A stretch of 64,000 nucleotides of DNA from Lutraria lutraria (taxonomy: Eukaryota > Mollusca > Bivalvia > Venerida > Mactridae), in NCBI GenBank assembly GCA_964023205.1, contig OZ026847.1, positions 74,501 to 138,500 of the forward strand, given 5' to 3'. Below the pieces are notes generated by a model. The model was not told the DNA's origin, searched no databases, and saw only the letters and a list, made by a program, of their open reading frames with translations. Below, piece by piece: positions 49,290 through 61,100 of the stretch. The position numbers and the translations under genes were made by a program. Position 1 is the first letter of the stretch, and every line of letters starts with the position of its first letter.

Positions 49290-50030
49290 GTTGATTTTGC
49301 CGAGTACCACCATTGAAGTATTGCTTTGCACATATCTATCAGTCGGTCAGTCCGTCAGTGGGTCGGTTGGTCTGTCCGTAACCAAATCTTGTCCGACCAA
49401 TAACTTGAGAACGATTCGGCCTAAGCTCCTCGATTTTGCTTGGGAGGTTGGTCATCACATGTAGATGACCCCTATATTTTGAGGTCAGTGGAAGGGTTTC
49501 GGTTATAAGAGTATACGCTTCTAAATTCTTTATTCATACACACACACAACAAGCGTCAATAAGCGTCAATTAGCGATTCTCTGAAAGAAAATCAATCCAG
49601 ATATAAACATGTGCATGTTTTTACATTCATTATAAATATGCAATTATTACAATTCATTATTATCAATTTTAATACTAGTAATCTTAACAAAAATAAATGA
49701 TTCACAAGAAAAAATCTATTCGTAAGCAAGTATGTACATGTAGTATAAATTGAATTAATGTCTTACCAACTATAGTGTCCAAACATCGAAACCTTTAAAT
49801 TAAAATTACAGTTTTAGGCTTAAGCGCCGCAGTCAGTATGTCAAATATCAAGGTCACAATCGCAGTGAAATTTAGCACAAAAACATGCGCGACAACTATC
49901 CGAGGATTTAGATGGGAGGTTGGTCATAACATGTAGACGACCCTTATTGACGTTGACTTCAATATGTCAAAGGTCAAGGTCTTACTATCCAGTTGACCTT
50001 TAGGGGCTTCCGTGTTTCACAAAAACTTCT
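49290..50030 (+). repeat. Dispersed bivalve repeat, possibly interrupted in the middle
   Basis: Opens TATTGCTTTGCACATATCTA and a TCGGTCAGTCCGTCAGTGGG run. It then has the phrase AACTTGAGAACGATTCGGCC, AGGTTGGTCATCACATGTAG, ATGACCCCTAT, repeated in diverged form at about 49897-49955 and followed by GTCAAAGGTCAAGGTC and the closing GGGGCTTCCGTGTTTCACAA. I know this phrase structure from bivalve genomes. The stretch at about 49515-49810 does not fit and may be inserted. Confidence 0.65.
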
Positions 50031-50144
50031 TGCTTGTTTTATGTTCCATCATGCAGTTTGTATCGGTATTTCTATGTTTGTATCCTGATTTCAACCAAAT
50101 ACGAGTGTTATTTATTATGTTATCAATAAAATATTCAAATATAT

Positions 50145-50299
50145 CAATTCAGGTCTACAACAGTCCAGAATACTCAAAATACATCAATTCAGGTCTACAA
50201 CAGTCCAGAATACTCAAAATACATCAATTCAGGTCTACAACAGTCCAGAATACTCAAAATACATCAATTCAGGTCTACAACAGTCCAGAATACTCAAAT
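50145..50299. repeat. 40 bp tandem repeat, four copies
   Basis: ATCAATTCAGGTCTACAACA + GTCCAGAATACTCAAAATAC, the first and last copies slightly changed at the edges. Confidence 0.95.
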
Positions 50300-51680
50300 A
50301 TTCTCGAAATCAACATTTTCATTACCAAACTTAGAAGTCTTGTTATAACAAGTGACGGTGATTTCTGATGAATTTTAAGTTTACTATCTACAGAGACACA
50401 GTAGTGCATGATTGAGAAAGTCCGATTAAACATATGAGTATTCAATTCTAAATTGACATTAGAAATATCTAAATTAATGAATTCAAATAATTGCCATTTT
50501 GTGTATTAAGTGTCAATCATGAATATTTATTTTGAATATAAAAGAGGTATAAATGCATTCAATCTGTTTACTAACATAGGAATATTTCTGCGAGATACAA
50601 ACATTACAGATAGGAGATGTCTCAAGGTCTAATTTTATATGAAAACAACGTTCATACCAGCAATACTCATTGATTTTATGTCTAATAAAAGACGTCTGGG
50701 TTTAGAATAACGACATCTGTCTAGAGTTCCTTTGACGAATTTATTTTTTTCCTGAAAATAATTCACAATATGACGATAACGACAAATGCGCAAAAATCTG
50801 CCATTAGAAATTGATACTACTGTTCATATACCTCATATACCGTCCTTACACCACAGTTAAATAATTATATAAGCCGAGAGACCAAAGTCATAAATTATTC
50901 GTTTTGTCGATGTTGAATATTAATTGATAATGCTATTGTCTCATAATGATAGTTAATTGTAGTAAATTAAATATGCATGTTTAGCTATGCTTTAATATGA
51001 TCTTTGGAATCGTGTCTGTGTGCCCTGTAACATTGTACAGTTCAATTATAGAATATTGTATTATTTTTGCGCCATAGAAATACATTGTTTTTGTATGTAT
51101 TGCTTGTATTTCTCCCACGTCGACATTTTATAAATTTGATTATTGGTGTGGGTTGTCATTATAATGTTTCTACATTATGTTCAGCCGTATAAATGACTGT
51201 CAGGATGCATTTAGCTAAGTCATGTCTGTAGGTCGCGTGGTTTGTTTTGTTTTCGAAACTTTTAATTCTAAATATTAAGACGATGGGACTATTTTGCCTT
51301 CGCGTCATAATGCAGAACGCTTATGAGGTTGTCAATGTGATAAACTACTTTTTTAGAAATCCAAGTAAACGTAGGTTTGAGATTTATTTTGTTATAGAAT
51401 CAGGATAAATTAAATACATGGCAGTCCCCGAGGTTATAGAACGCCTCCTAGCCCAAATCTCTATTTCCTTCTTAAAGTTTTATGGTTGGAAAGATAGAGC
51501 TGGTTGATAATGGAATGTATGTGCAGATTAGTTGAGCTGGGAGAATAATGTATTAGTTATAATTATATCATTATTGTCAAATCATCAATAACTTAGACAT
51601 TTTAAAAGACAAATCTAAGATTTCAATTCGGAGACCGATCTAAAGTTTTATAACCTCGGTCCCTGGTGCTGAGATGAAAA
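50300..51680. other. Non-coding spacer
   Basis: No gene or repeat recognised. Confidence 0.55.
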
Positions 51681-54387
51681 AAGTTTATCTAGATTGACAC
51701 GAGATGGTCAGAAAAGTTTATCTAGATGGACACGAGCTGGTCAGAAAAAATTATCTAGATAGACACGAGATGGTCAGAAATGTTTATCTAGATGGACACG
51801 AGATGGTCAGAAAAGTTTATCTAGATGGACACGAGCTGGTCAGAAAAGTTTATCTAGATGGACACGAGATGGTCAGAAAAGTTTATCTAGATGGACACGA
51901 GATGGTCAGAAATGTTTATCTAGATGGACACGAGATGGTCAGAAAAGTGTATCTAGATGGACACGAGATGGTCAGAAAAGTTTATCTAGATAGACACGAG
52001 ATGGTCAGAAAAGTTTATCTAGATGGACACGAGCTGGTCAGAAAAGTTTATCTAGATGGACACGAGATGGTCAGAAAAGTTTATCTAGATGGACACGAGC
52101 TGGTCAGAAAAGTTTATCTAGATGGACACGAGCTGGTCAGAAAAGTTTATCTAGATGGACACGAGATGGTCAGAAATGTTTATCTAGATGGACACGAGAT
52201 GGTCAGAAAAGTGTATCTAGATGGACACGAGATGGTCAGAAATGTTTATCTAGATGGACACGAGCTGGTCAGAAAAGTTTATCTAGATGGACACGAGATG
52301 GTCAGAAAAGTTTATCTAGATGGACACGAGATGGTCAGAAATGTTTATCTAGATGGACACGAGATGGTCAGAAAAGTGTATCTAGATGGACACGAGATGG
52401 TCAGAAAAGTTTATCTAGATAGACACGAGATGGTCAGAAAAGTTTATCTAGATGGACACGAGCTGGTCAGAAAAGTTTATCTAGATGGACACGAGATGGT
52501 CAGAAAAGTTTATCTAGATGGACACGAGATGGTCAGAAATGTTTATCTAGATAGACACGAGCTGGTCAGAAAAGTTTATCTAGATGGACACGAGCTGGTC
52601 AGAAAAGTGTATCTAGATGGACACGAGATGGTCAGAAAAGTGTATCTAGCTGGACACGAGATGGTCAGAAAAGTGTATCTAGATGGACACGAGATGGTCA
52701 GAAAAGTGTATCTAGATGGACACGAGCTGGTCAGAAAAGTGTATCTAGCTGGACACGAGATGGTCAGAAAAGTGTATCTAGCTGGACACGAGATGGTCAG
52801 AAAAGTGTATCTAGCTGGACACGAGATGGTCAGAAAAGTGTATCTAGATGGACACGAGCTGGTCAGAAAAGTGTATCTAGCTGGACACGAGATGGTCAGA
52901 AAAGTGTATCTAGATGGACACGAGCTGGTCAGAAAAGTGTATCTAGCTGGACACGAGCTGGTCAGAAAAGTGTATCTAGCTGGACACGAGATGGTCAGAA
53001 AAGTGTATCTAGCTGGACACGAGATGGTCAGAAAAGTGTATCTAGATGGACACGAGCTGGTCAGAAAAGTGTATCTAGCTGGACACGAGATGGTCAGAAA
53101 AGTGTATCTAGCTGGACACGAGATGGTCAGAAAAGTTTATCTAGATGGACACGAGATGGTCAGAAAAGTGTATCTAGATAGACACGAGCTGGTCAGAAAA
53201 GTTTATCTAGATGGACACGAGCTGGTCAGAAAAGTTTATCTAGATGGACACGAGCTGGTCAGAAAAGTTTATCTAGATGGACACGAGATGGTCAGAAAAG
53301 TGTATCTAGATGGACACGAGATGGTCAGAAAAGTGTATCTAGATGGACACGAGCTGGTCAGAAAAGTGTATCTAGCTGGACACGAGATGGTCAGAAAAGT
53401 GTATCTAGATGGACACGAGCTTGTCAGAAAAGTGTATCTAGATGGACACGAGATGGTCAGAAAAGTGTATCTAGCTGGACACGAGATGGTCAGAAAAGTG
53501 TATCTAGATGGACACGAGCTTGTCAGAAAAGTGTATCTAGATGGACACGAGATGGTCAGAAAAGTGTATCTAGATGGACACGAGCTGGTCAGAAAAGTGT
53601 ATCTAGCTGGACACGAGATGGTCAGAAAAGTGTATCTAGATGGACACGAGCTGGTCAGAAAAGTGTATCTAGCTGGACACGAGATGGTCAGAAAAGTGTA
53701 TCTAGCTGGACACGAGATGGTCAGAAAAGTTTATCTAGATGGACACGAGATGGTCAGAAAAGTGTATCTAGATAGACACGAGCTGGTCAGAAAAGTTTAT
53801 CTAGATGGACACGAGCTGGTCAGAAAAGTTTATCTAGATGGACACGAGCTGGTCAGAAAAGTTTATCTAGATGGACACGAGATGGTCAGAAAAGTGTATC
53901 TAGATGGACACGAGATGGTCAGAAAAGTGTATCTAGATGGACACGAGATGGTCAGAAAAGTGTATCTAGATGGGCACGAGATAGTCAGAAAAGCTTATCT
54001 AGATGGACACGAGATGGTCAGAAAAGTGTATCAAGATGGACACGAGCTTGTCAGAAAAGTGTATCTAGATGGACACGAGATGGTCAGAAAAGTTAATCTA
54101 GATGGACACGAGATGGTCAGAAAAGTGTATCTAGATGGACACGAACTGGTCAGAAAAGTGTATCTAGATGGACACGAACTGGTAAAAAATGTTTATCTAG
54201 ATAGACACGAGCTGGTCAGAAAAGTTTATCTAGATGGACACGAGCTGGTCAGAAAAGTTTATCTAGATGGACACGAGATGGTCAGAAAAGTGTATCTAGA
54301 TGGACACGAGATGGTCAGAAAAGTTTATCTAGATGGACACGAGATGGTCAGCAAAGTGTATCTAGATGGACACGAGCTGGTCAGAAG
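51681..54387. repeat. 33 bp tandem array, about 82 copies, with an open 898-codon frame
   Basis: Unit GTCAGAAAAGTTTATCTAGA + TGGACACGAGATG. Because 33 is a multiple of 3, one + frame (51704-54400) stays open for 898 codons and reads an 11-residue repeat, VRKVYLDGHEM. Unit variants change the protein freely (D to A, G to R, M to L, K to N, Y to N), and synonymous changes are few (GTT/GTG, CTG/CTT). A stop-free state is preserved, but the other phases hold TAG in every unit or in the AGATAG variants, so the open frame may be chance. No promoter, non-repeat domain, signal peptide or splice context is visible. I treat it as satellite, not as a gene. Confidence 0.9.
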
Positions 54388-54919
54388 CTGTTCATTGTAA
54401 TAAGTTAGATCTGCAGATTCGGGTTAAATACATCAGTTGGAACGACTGACGCATGAAATTACCCGTCATGTGACCCGGCACATAATAAAACTCACTAAAA
54501 ATAATGATAGTGATAAACTGTAATGAAATGGACTCATTTAGTGAATTATCATCAGTACTCGATGTAATTATATTATGCTTGAATTATCCGAACAAAATCC
54601 AAACCATGTTTGATTAAATTGGGAAAAAAATATTGTAACGAAGCAATCAAGACAAAATAGAGAAGGATAAGGACGAAAAAAATAAGATTAATCAATAAAA
54701 CTATCCACCAAGAGAATCATTATAAAGTAATGAAACAAAACGAGCATGTTGACGACATGATTATAAGATGTTAGTGTGAATGTATAATTAGTACCTACAC
54801 ATAGAGTGAATATAGTAACAATCATTATATCTGTAATATTATGACGAATAAAAAACAATTCTCGAATATATTCGTAAAATATATTTCTGTATGCAGTCAA
54901 TGTATAAATGGTTTAATAC
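54388..54919. other. Non-coding spacer
   Basis: No recognised feature. Confidence 0.5.
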
Positions 54920-55291
54920 ATATATTTGAACATATTAAAAGTTTACTTTCTAGAAGTTCAAATCCAATATATTTGAACATAATAAATTTTACTTTCTAGA
55001 AGTTCAAATCCAATATATTTGAACATAATAAATTTTACTTTCTAGAAGTTCAAATCCAATATATTTGAACATAATAAAAGTTTACTTTCTAGAAGTTCAA
55101 ATCCAATATATTTGAACATAATAAAAGTTTACTTTCTAGAAGTTCAAATCCAATATATTTGAACATAATAAAAGTTTACTTTCTAGAAGTTCAAATCCAA
55201 TATATTTGAACATATTAAAAGTTTACTTTCTAGAAGTTCAAATCCAATATATTTGAACATATTAAAAGTTTACTTTCTAGAAGTTCAAATC
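54920..55291. repeat. 47 bp tandem array, about 8 copies, with an internal hairpin in each unit
   Basis: Unit AATATATTTGAACATAATAA + AAGTTTACTTTCTAGAAGTT + CAAATCC. GTTCAAAT and ATTTGAAC pair across the unit junction (7-base loop), so every junction can form a hairpin. Some units are shorter by one or two bases (AATTTTAC for AAAGTTTAC). Confidence 0.95.
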
Positions 55292-55362
55292 CTATATTAC
55301 AAATAAATATAAACAAAAGCAACTTTAAAGACGTTTTCGGTAGTTCGCTACATTTTTCACAT

Positions 55363-55514
55363 AGACGTATAGGAAAAATTAAAACTGATCAATGAATTTT
55401 TTTTAAACTTGACCCCAAATGTTTTTCGCTTAAAATGTTTCTGCTATCATATGCTACGATCATGCAAAGTTTAAAAACAAATCATTGATCAGTTTTAATT
55501 TTTCCCATACGTCT
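55363..55514. mobile_element. Fold-back element, 152 bp
   Basis: Left arm AGACGTATAGGAAAAATTAA, AACTGATCAATGAATTT; right arm is the inverse, ATTGATCAGTTTTAATTTTT, CCCATACGTCT, with few mismatches and small indels. AAACTT near 55418 and AAGTTT near 55469 pair inside. MITE-like; target duplication not clear. Confidence 0.8.
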
Positions 55515-56055
55515 TTAAGATCCTATATGTTAGTTACATTCTGGTACTTGGTGAAGTATTCGATACTTAAACTATTATATATCCGACAACAAAATGTAGA
55601 AATATTGATAATATTCTACCATAAAAACTTTGGAGACGGAAAGTGTGATACAGCACAAAACACGCCATCGCTTGACATGACTGGTCACGTGATCAAATAA
55701 GCAACACATACATAAACATTGTTTATATACACAATTCAAACTCACATTGATATCTAGTATGGGTATTTAACATTATTATGACGATATGTACTATGTTAAA
55801 TTGTTATTATTTTATGTAATGCTTTCCGAATAGGACGGAAAATAAATAGATATTATGAAAACAGTTCATTTTCTTCGATAGGCTTCGTTATTGACTCCAT
55901 TTGATCGAATTGTTTATTTTTTGTTTGTCCACCATGTTTGTTTACGCATAGTTTACTTCAGTTGTCACGTGATACTACACAATTTACATATTGAGAATGT
56001 TACATCCAGCTTGTGATACCGTTGGTGTTTTACCTCCTTTTATTTCATTAGGTTT
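55515..56055. other. Non-coding spacer
   Basis: No recognised feature; the 71-codon frame at 55485-55700 starts inside the fold-back element and is not protein-like. Confidence 0.5.
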
Positions 56056-56262
56056 TCAGAGTCATATTAGGCGGACAGTTCACGTAACCATCTTTCCTGG
56101 GAAGAACCAGTACTAGAATCCAATCCTACGTAAGCAACTGCATACTTTTTCACATACAGAGGCAAGGTCGGTAAACTGGGCTCAAATCCACGATTCTCCA
56201 TCAGTGAGAGGCTACAGTGTTCTGAAGTCAATGACCTTGACCACTTGACCACGGAGGTTGGT
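56056..56262 (-). mobile_element. tRNA-derived SINE, copy 2 (minus strand)
   Basis: Read on the minus strand: CAACCTCCGTGGTCAAGTGG (A box), CTTCAGAACACTGTAGCCTC, GGATTTGAGCC (decayed B box), then TTGCTTACGTAGGATTGGA, CTAGTACTGGTTCTTCCCAG and CTGTCCGCCTAATATGACTC. It aligns end to end with 18933-19135. Point changes in the B box suggest that it is older or less active than copy 1. The 61-codon minus frame here is the SINE itself. Confidence 0.85.
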
Positions 56263-56324
56263 CTATATATGTTTTAAAGTAACCTTTAAAGTAACGTTTA
56301 TACGAAAACGTGAACTTTATTATT

Positions 56325-56665
56325 ATAAACCCGCAAACGAAGTTTGAGAGGGGTATATTTGAGTCACTCTGTTGGTCGGTCGTCTGCTTGCCAAAGAAAG
56401 TCACTCTCTCGGTCGGTCGGTCGGTTTTTGGTGCGAACTACTTCCACATTCTTTAAGCGATTGCAATGAAACTTGAAATGTATTATCAACATAAAGTGCA
56501 ATACGACAAGCATTCACTCATAGCAGAGTTATGCCCCCTTGAGCTTAGCCGTATTGTATACTATTGCATTCTTAGTGTAGAGGCGGCGGCGGCGGGGGTG
56601 GGGGTATTAGTCACCTCTGGGACACCTCTAGTTGCTTTTGAATGTCAAAATGGTTATCTTTAGAT
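56325..56665 (+). repeat. Dispersed bivalve repeat beginning AACCCGCAAACGAAGTTT
   Basis: AACCCGCAAACGAAGTTTGA, GGGGTATA, then a GGTCGGTCGGTCGGT run, AGCAGAGTTATGCCCCCTTG and, at the end, GGGGGTATTAGTCACCTCTG. I recognise the phrase order from bivalve genomes. A GCGGCGGCGGCGGG run lies at about 56582-56597. Confidence 0.7.
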
Positions 56666-57837
56666 GTGAAATAAACTACTGGTGCCCTTTTTGACAGCAT
56701 TATCTACGTGATTTAGGTTCATATCATAATACAAACACTGCATATATGTGAGCACTTATTTTTTGTTTACATATAATGACACAATCATACTATGAACTAT
56801 ACTTCAGTATTGGAAATGTCAATTGTATGCAATATAAATCACTTTGGTATTACTCCAGAATACAAATCAATGTTATCTCGGTATTTTAACAGCATCTCAA
56901 TAATGCATTCATCTTTTCACTCAAAATGTTGATAATTACTTATGGCGAGGTTTCTGTTATTTCTTTGACAGGCAGAAGATATGTTACAAACAGATGGGCA
57001 TTAAAACAGAACATTGTTGTCTGTCCGATTTCGCCTTCGGTTTTTATATCACTCAGTCATGTACAAAACAATCATATCATATTAATTAGTACTTGATGCA
57101 CGTATCAACTTGCTTTTAAAGCATTCATTTTATATCGAGACCCAGGACTTCACTACCAAACTGGAACACCCATTAAAATACTGATCATCTTGATTGATAC
57201 AGTCTTACCATCACACACACGACGTGCATACATTCTGGTGAGAGCTTAGTATGAAAAATGGTCTTTTGTTGTTGTTACAAAGTCTTCTTCTCCAGTCTGT
57301 GCTGTAATGTTATACAATGTAGTCAATGTTCCACCTACATAGATCATGGTTGCATTGGTAAACCGTGACTGCATTTTGAAAAAAACGTGTATGATGAACT
57401 TATCTTGAATGTTAAAGTAAATTTAAATATTCAGACAATTTGATTTAGCCTCCATCTTATTATTTCCAAGAACTTTAAAGTATGTTCCAAGCTAATGTGT
57501 GTCCGGATTTTGTTCTTCAAACAAATGTGTCAGTGTATCTCCCTTTTGATACCAAAGTCTGAACTCGAGGAAAAACAACATTACTTTATTCAACTTGTAT
57601 ACATAGTCTATAAACTAACATTATCTAATTTCTATTTTTACTGGAACATATTTCTTTAATTAATGCTAGCTTAAAAGCTTTAAGTCACATTATCTTTTTG
57701 CTGTAGAAAATATATGCAAAAAAAAAAAACAATTGCTAATAACATACCAAGATAATAATTACCGACGAAACGAGCCATTTTTCTTCTTAAAACACTCATT
57801 TTGCTTTTGTAAACTTGAAATATATAGAGCACGTTGT
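56666..57837. other. Non-coding spacer with a poly-A tract
   Basis: A run of about 12 A lies at 57718-57730. No gene or tRNA seen. Confidence 0.5.
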
Positions 57838-57935
57838 AGCAACATTAAATGTCGCATCGACGCTAAATGGCGCATTTGATGTTATATGTCGCAAGGTTGA
57901 CGCTAAATGTCGCAACCAACGCTTAATGTCGCAAA
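57838..57935. repeat. Cluster of CGCTAAATGTCGCAA motifs
   Basis: Five irregularly spaced copies of (A/C)(T/C)(T/G)(A/C)TAAATGTCGCA-type words: ATTAAATGTCGCAT, CGCTAAATGGCGCAT, GTTATATGTCGCAA, CGCTAAATGTCGCAA, CGCTTAATGTCGCAA. I recall similar clusters from other bivalve sequences. Confidence 0.7.
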
Positions 57936-58060
57936 ACCTATCAAGATGTTTATCGTGACGTCAGTGAACGAACGTGACGTTACAAGCAGATTAATGAAAA
58001 ATAACTAAATAGTCCCGAGTGTTTCCCCTTATTTAAGCAAATTCAGTGACTGGATAAATA

Positions 58061-58103
58061 GAATAATAGGTTAGTGACGAGGAATGAGTAAAAGTTTATC
58101 CGG
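58061..58103 (-). repeat. Single inverted copy of the 58 bp unit
   Basis: GAATAATAGGTTAGTGACGA … GAGTAAAAGTTTATCCGG is the reverse complement of most of one unit of the array that starts at 58149. It faces that array head to head across about 45 bases. Confidence 0.85.
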
Positions 58104-58148
58104 CTCGGCTGCGGAAATTATTGGATTCGCCTTCGTCTCACCCGATAA

Positions 58149-61100
58149 ATTCCTTCACCTTGCCAGATAAACTTACTCATCCACGACACTAACCTAATAT
58201 TCTCCATCTACTTCACCTTGCCAGATAAACTTACTCATTCACGACACTAACCTATTATTCTCCATCTTCTTCACCTTGCCAGATAAACTTACTCATCCAC
58301 GACACTAACCTATTATTCTCCATATACTTCACCTTGCCAGATAAACTTACTCATTCACGACACTAACCTATTATTCTCCATCTATTTCACATTGCCAGAT
58401 AAATTTACTCATCTACGACACTAACCTATTATTCTCCATCTACTTCACCTTGCCAGATAAACTTACTCATTCACGACACTAACCTATTATTCTCCATCTA
58501 CTTCACCTTGCCAGATAAACTTACTCCTCCACGACACTAACCTATTATTCTCCATCTACTTCACCTTGCCAGATAAACTTACTCCTCCACGACACTAACC
58601 TATTATTCTCCATCTACTTCACCTTGCCAGATAAACTTACTCCTCCACGACACTAACCTATTATTCTCCATCTACTTCACCTTGCCAGATAAACTTACTC
58701 ATTCACGACACTAACCTTTTATTCTCCATCTACTTCACCTTGCCAGATAAACTTACTCCTCCACGACACTAACCTATTATTCTCCATCTACTTCACCTTG
58801 CCAGATAAACTTACTCATCCACGACACTAACCTATTATTCTCCATCTACTTCACCTTGCCAGATAAACTTACTCCTCCACGACACTAACCTATTATTCTC
58901 CATCTACTTCACCTTGCCAGATAAACTTACTCATCCACGACACTAACCTATTATTCTCCATCTACTTCACCTTGCCAGATAAACTTACTCCTCCACGACA
59001 CTAACCTATTATTCTCCATCTACTTCACCTTGCCAGATAAACTTACTCATTCACGACACTAACCTATTATTCTCCATCTACTTCATCTTGCCAGATAAAC
59101 TTACTCATTCACGACACTAACCTATTATTCTCCATCTACTTCACCTTGCCAGATAAACTTACTCATTCACGACACTAACCTATTATTCTCCATCTACTTC
59201 ACCTTGCCAGATAAACTTACTCCTCCACGACACTAACCTATTATTCTCCATCTACTTCACCTTGCCAGATAAACTTACTCATTCACGACACTAACCTATT
59301 ATTCTCCATCTACTTCACCTTGCCAGATAAACTTACTCATCCACGACACTAACCTATTATTTCCATCTAATTCACCTTGCCAGATAAACTTACTCATCTA
59401 CGACACTAACCTATTATTCTCCATCTACTTCACCTTGCCAGATAAAATTACTCATTCACGACACTAACCTATTATTCTCCATCTACTTCATCTTGCCAGA
59501 TAAACTTACTCATTCACGACACTAACCTATTATTCTCCATCTACTTCACCTTGCCAGATAAACTTACTCATTCACGACACTAACCTATTATTCTCCATCT
59601 ACTTCACCTTGCCAGATAAACTTACTCCTCCACGACACTAACCTATTATTCTCCATCTACTTCACCTTGCCAGATAAACTTACTCATTCACGACACTAAC
59701 CTATTATTCTCCATCTACTTCACCTTGCCAGATAAACTTACTCATCCACGACACTAACCTATTATTTCCATCTAATTCACCTTGCCAGATAAACTTACTC
59801 ATCTACGACACTAACCTATTATTCTCCATCTACTTCACCTTGCCAGATAAAATTACTCATTCACGACACTAATCTATTATTATCCATCTACTTCACCTTG
59901 CCAGATAAACTTACCCCTCCACGACACTAACCTATTATTCTCCATCTACTTCACCTTGCCAGATAAACTTACTCATTCACGACACTTATCTATTATTCTC
60001 CATCTACTTCACCTTGCCAGATAAACTTACTCCTCCACGATACTAACCTATTATTCTCCATCTACTTCACCTTGCCAGATAAACTTACTCATCCACGACA
60101 CTAACCTATTATTCTCCATCTACTTCACCTTGCCAGATAAACTTACTCATCCACGACACTAACCTATTATTGTCCATCTACTTCACCTTGCCAGATAAAC
60201 TTACTCATCCACGACACTAACCTATTATTCTCCATCTACTTCACCTTGGCAGAAAAACTTACTCATCCACGACACTAACCTATTATTCTCCATCTACTTC
60301 ACCTTGCCAGATAAACTTACTCATTCACGACACTAACCTATTATTCTCCATCTACTTCATCTTGCCAGATAAACTTACTCATTCACGACACTAACCTATT
60401 ATTCTCCATCTACTTCACCTTGCCAGATAAACTTACTCATATACGACACTAACCTTTTATTCTCCATCTACTTCACCTTGCCAGATAAACTTACTCCTCC
60501 ACGACACTAACCTATTATTCTCCATCTACTTCACCTTGCCAGATAAACTTACTCACCCACGACACTAACCTATTATTCTCCATCTACTTCACCTTGCCAG
60601 ATAAACTTACTCATCCACGACACTAACCTATTATTCTCCATCTACTTCACCTTGCCAGATAAACTTACTCATCCACGACACTAACCTATTATTCTCCATC
60701 TACTTCACCTTGCCAGATAAACTTACTCATCCACGACACTAACCTATTATTCTCCATCTACTTCACCTTGCCAGATAAACTTACTCATCACTACACTAAC
60801 CTATTAATCTCCATCTAATTCACCTTGCCAGATAAACTTACTCCTCCACGACACTAACCTATTATTATCCATCTATTTCACCTTGCCAGATAAACTTACC
60901 CCTCCACGACACTAACCTATTATTCTCCATCTACTTCACCTTGCCAGATAAACTTACTCCTCCACGACACTAACCTATTATTCTCCATCTACTTCACCTT
61001 GCCAGATAAACTTACTCATCCACGACACTAACCAATTATTCTCCATCTACTTCACCTTGCCAGATAAACTTACTCATCCACGACACTAACCTATTATTCT

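Noticed and set aside
57956..57963. TGACGTCA as a CRE promoter site (also at 7179-7186)
   Set aside because: An 8-base word is expected by chance in 64 kb and no gene start is near.
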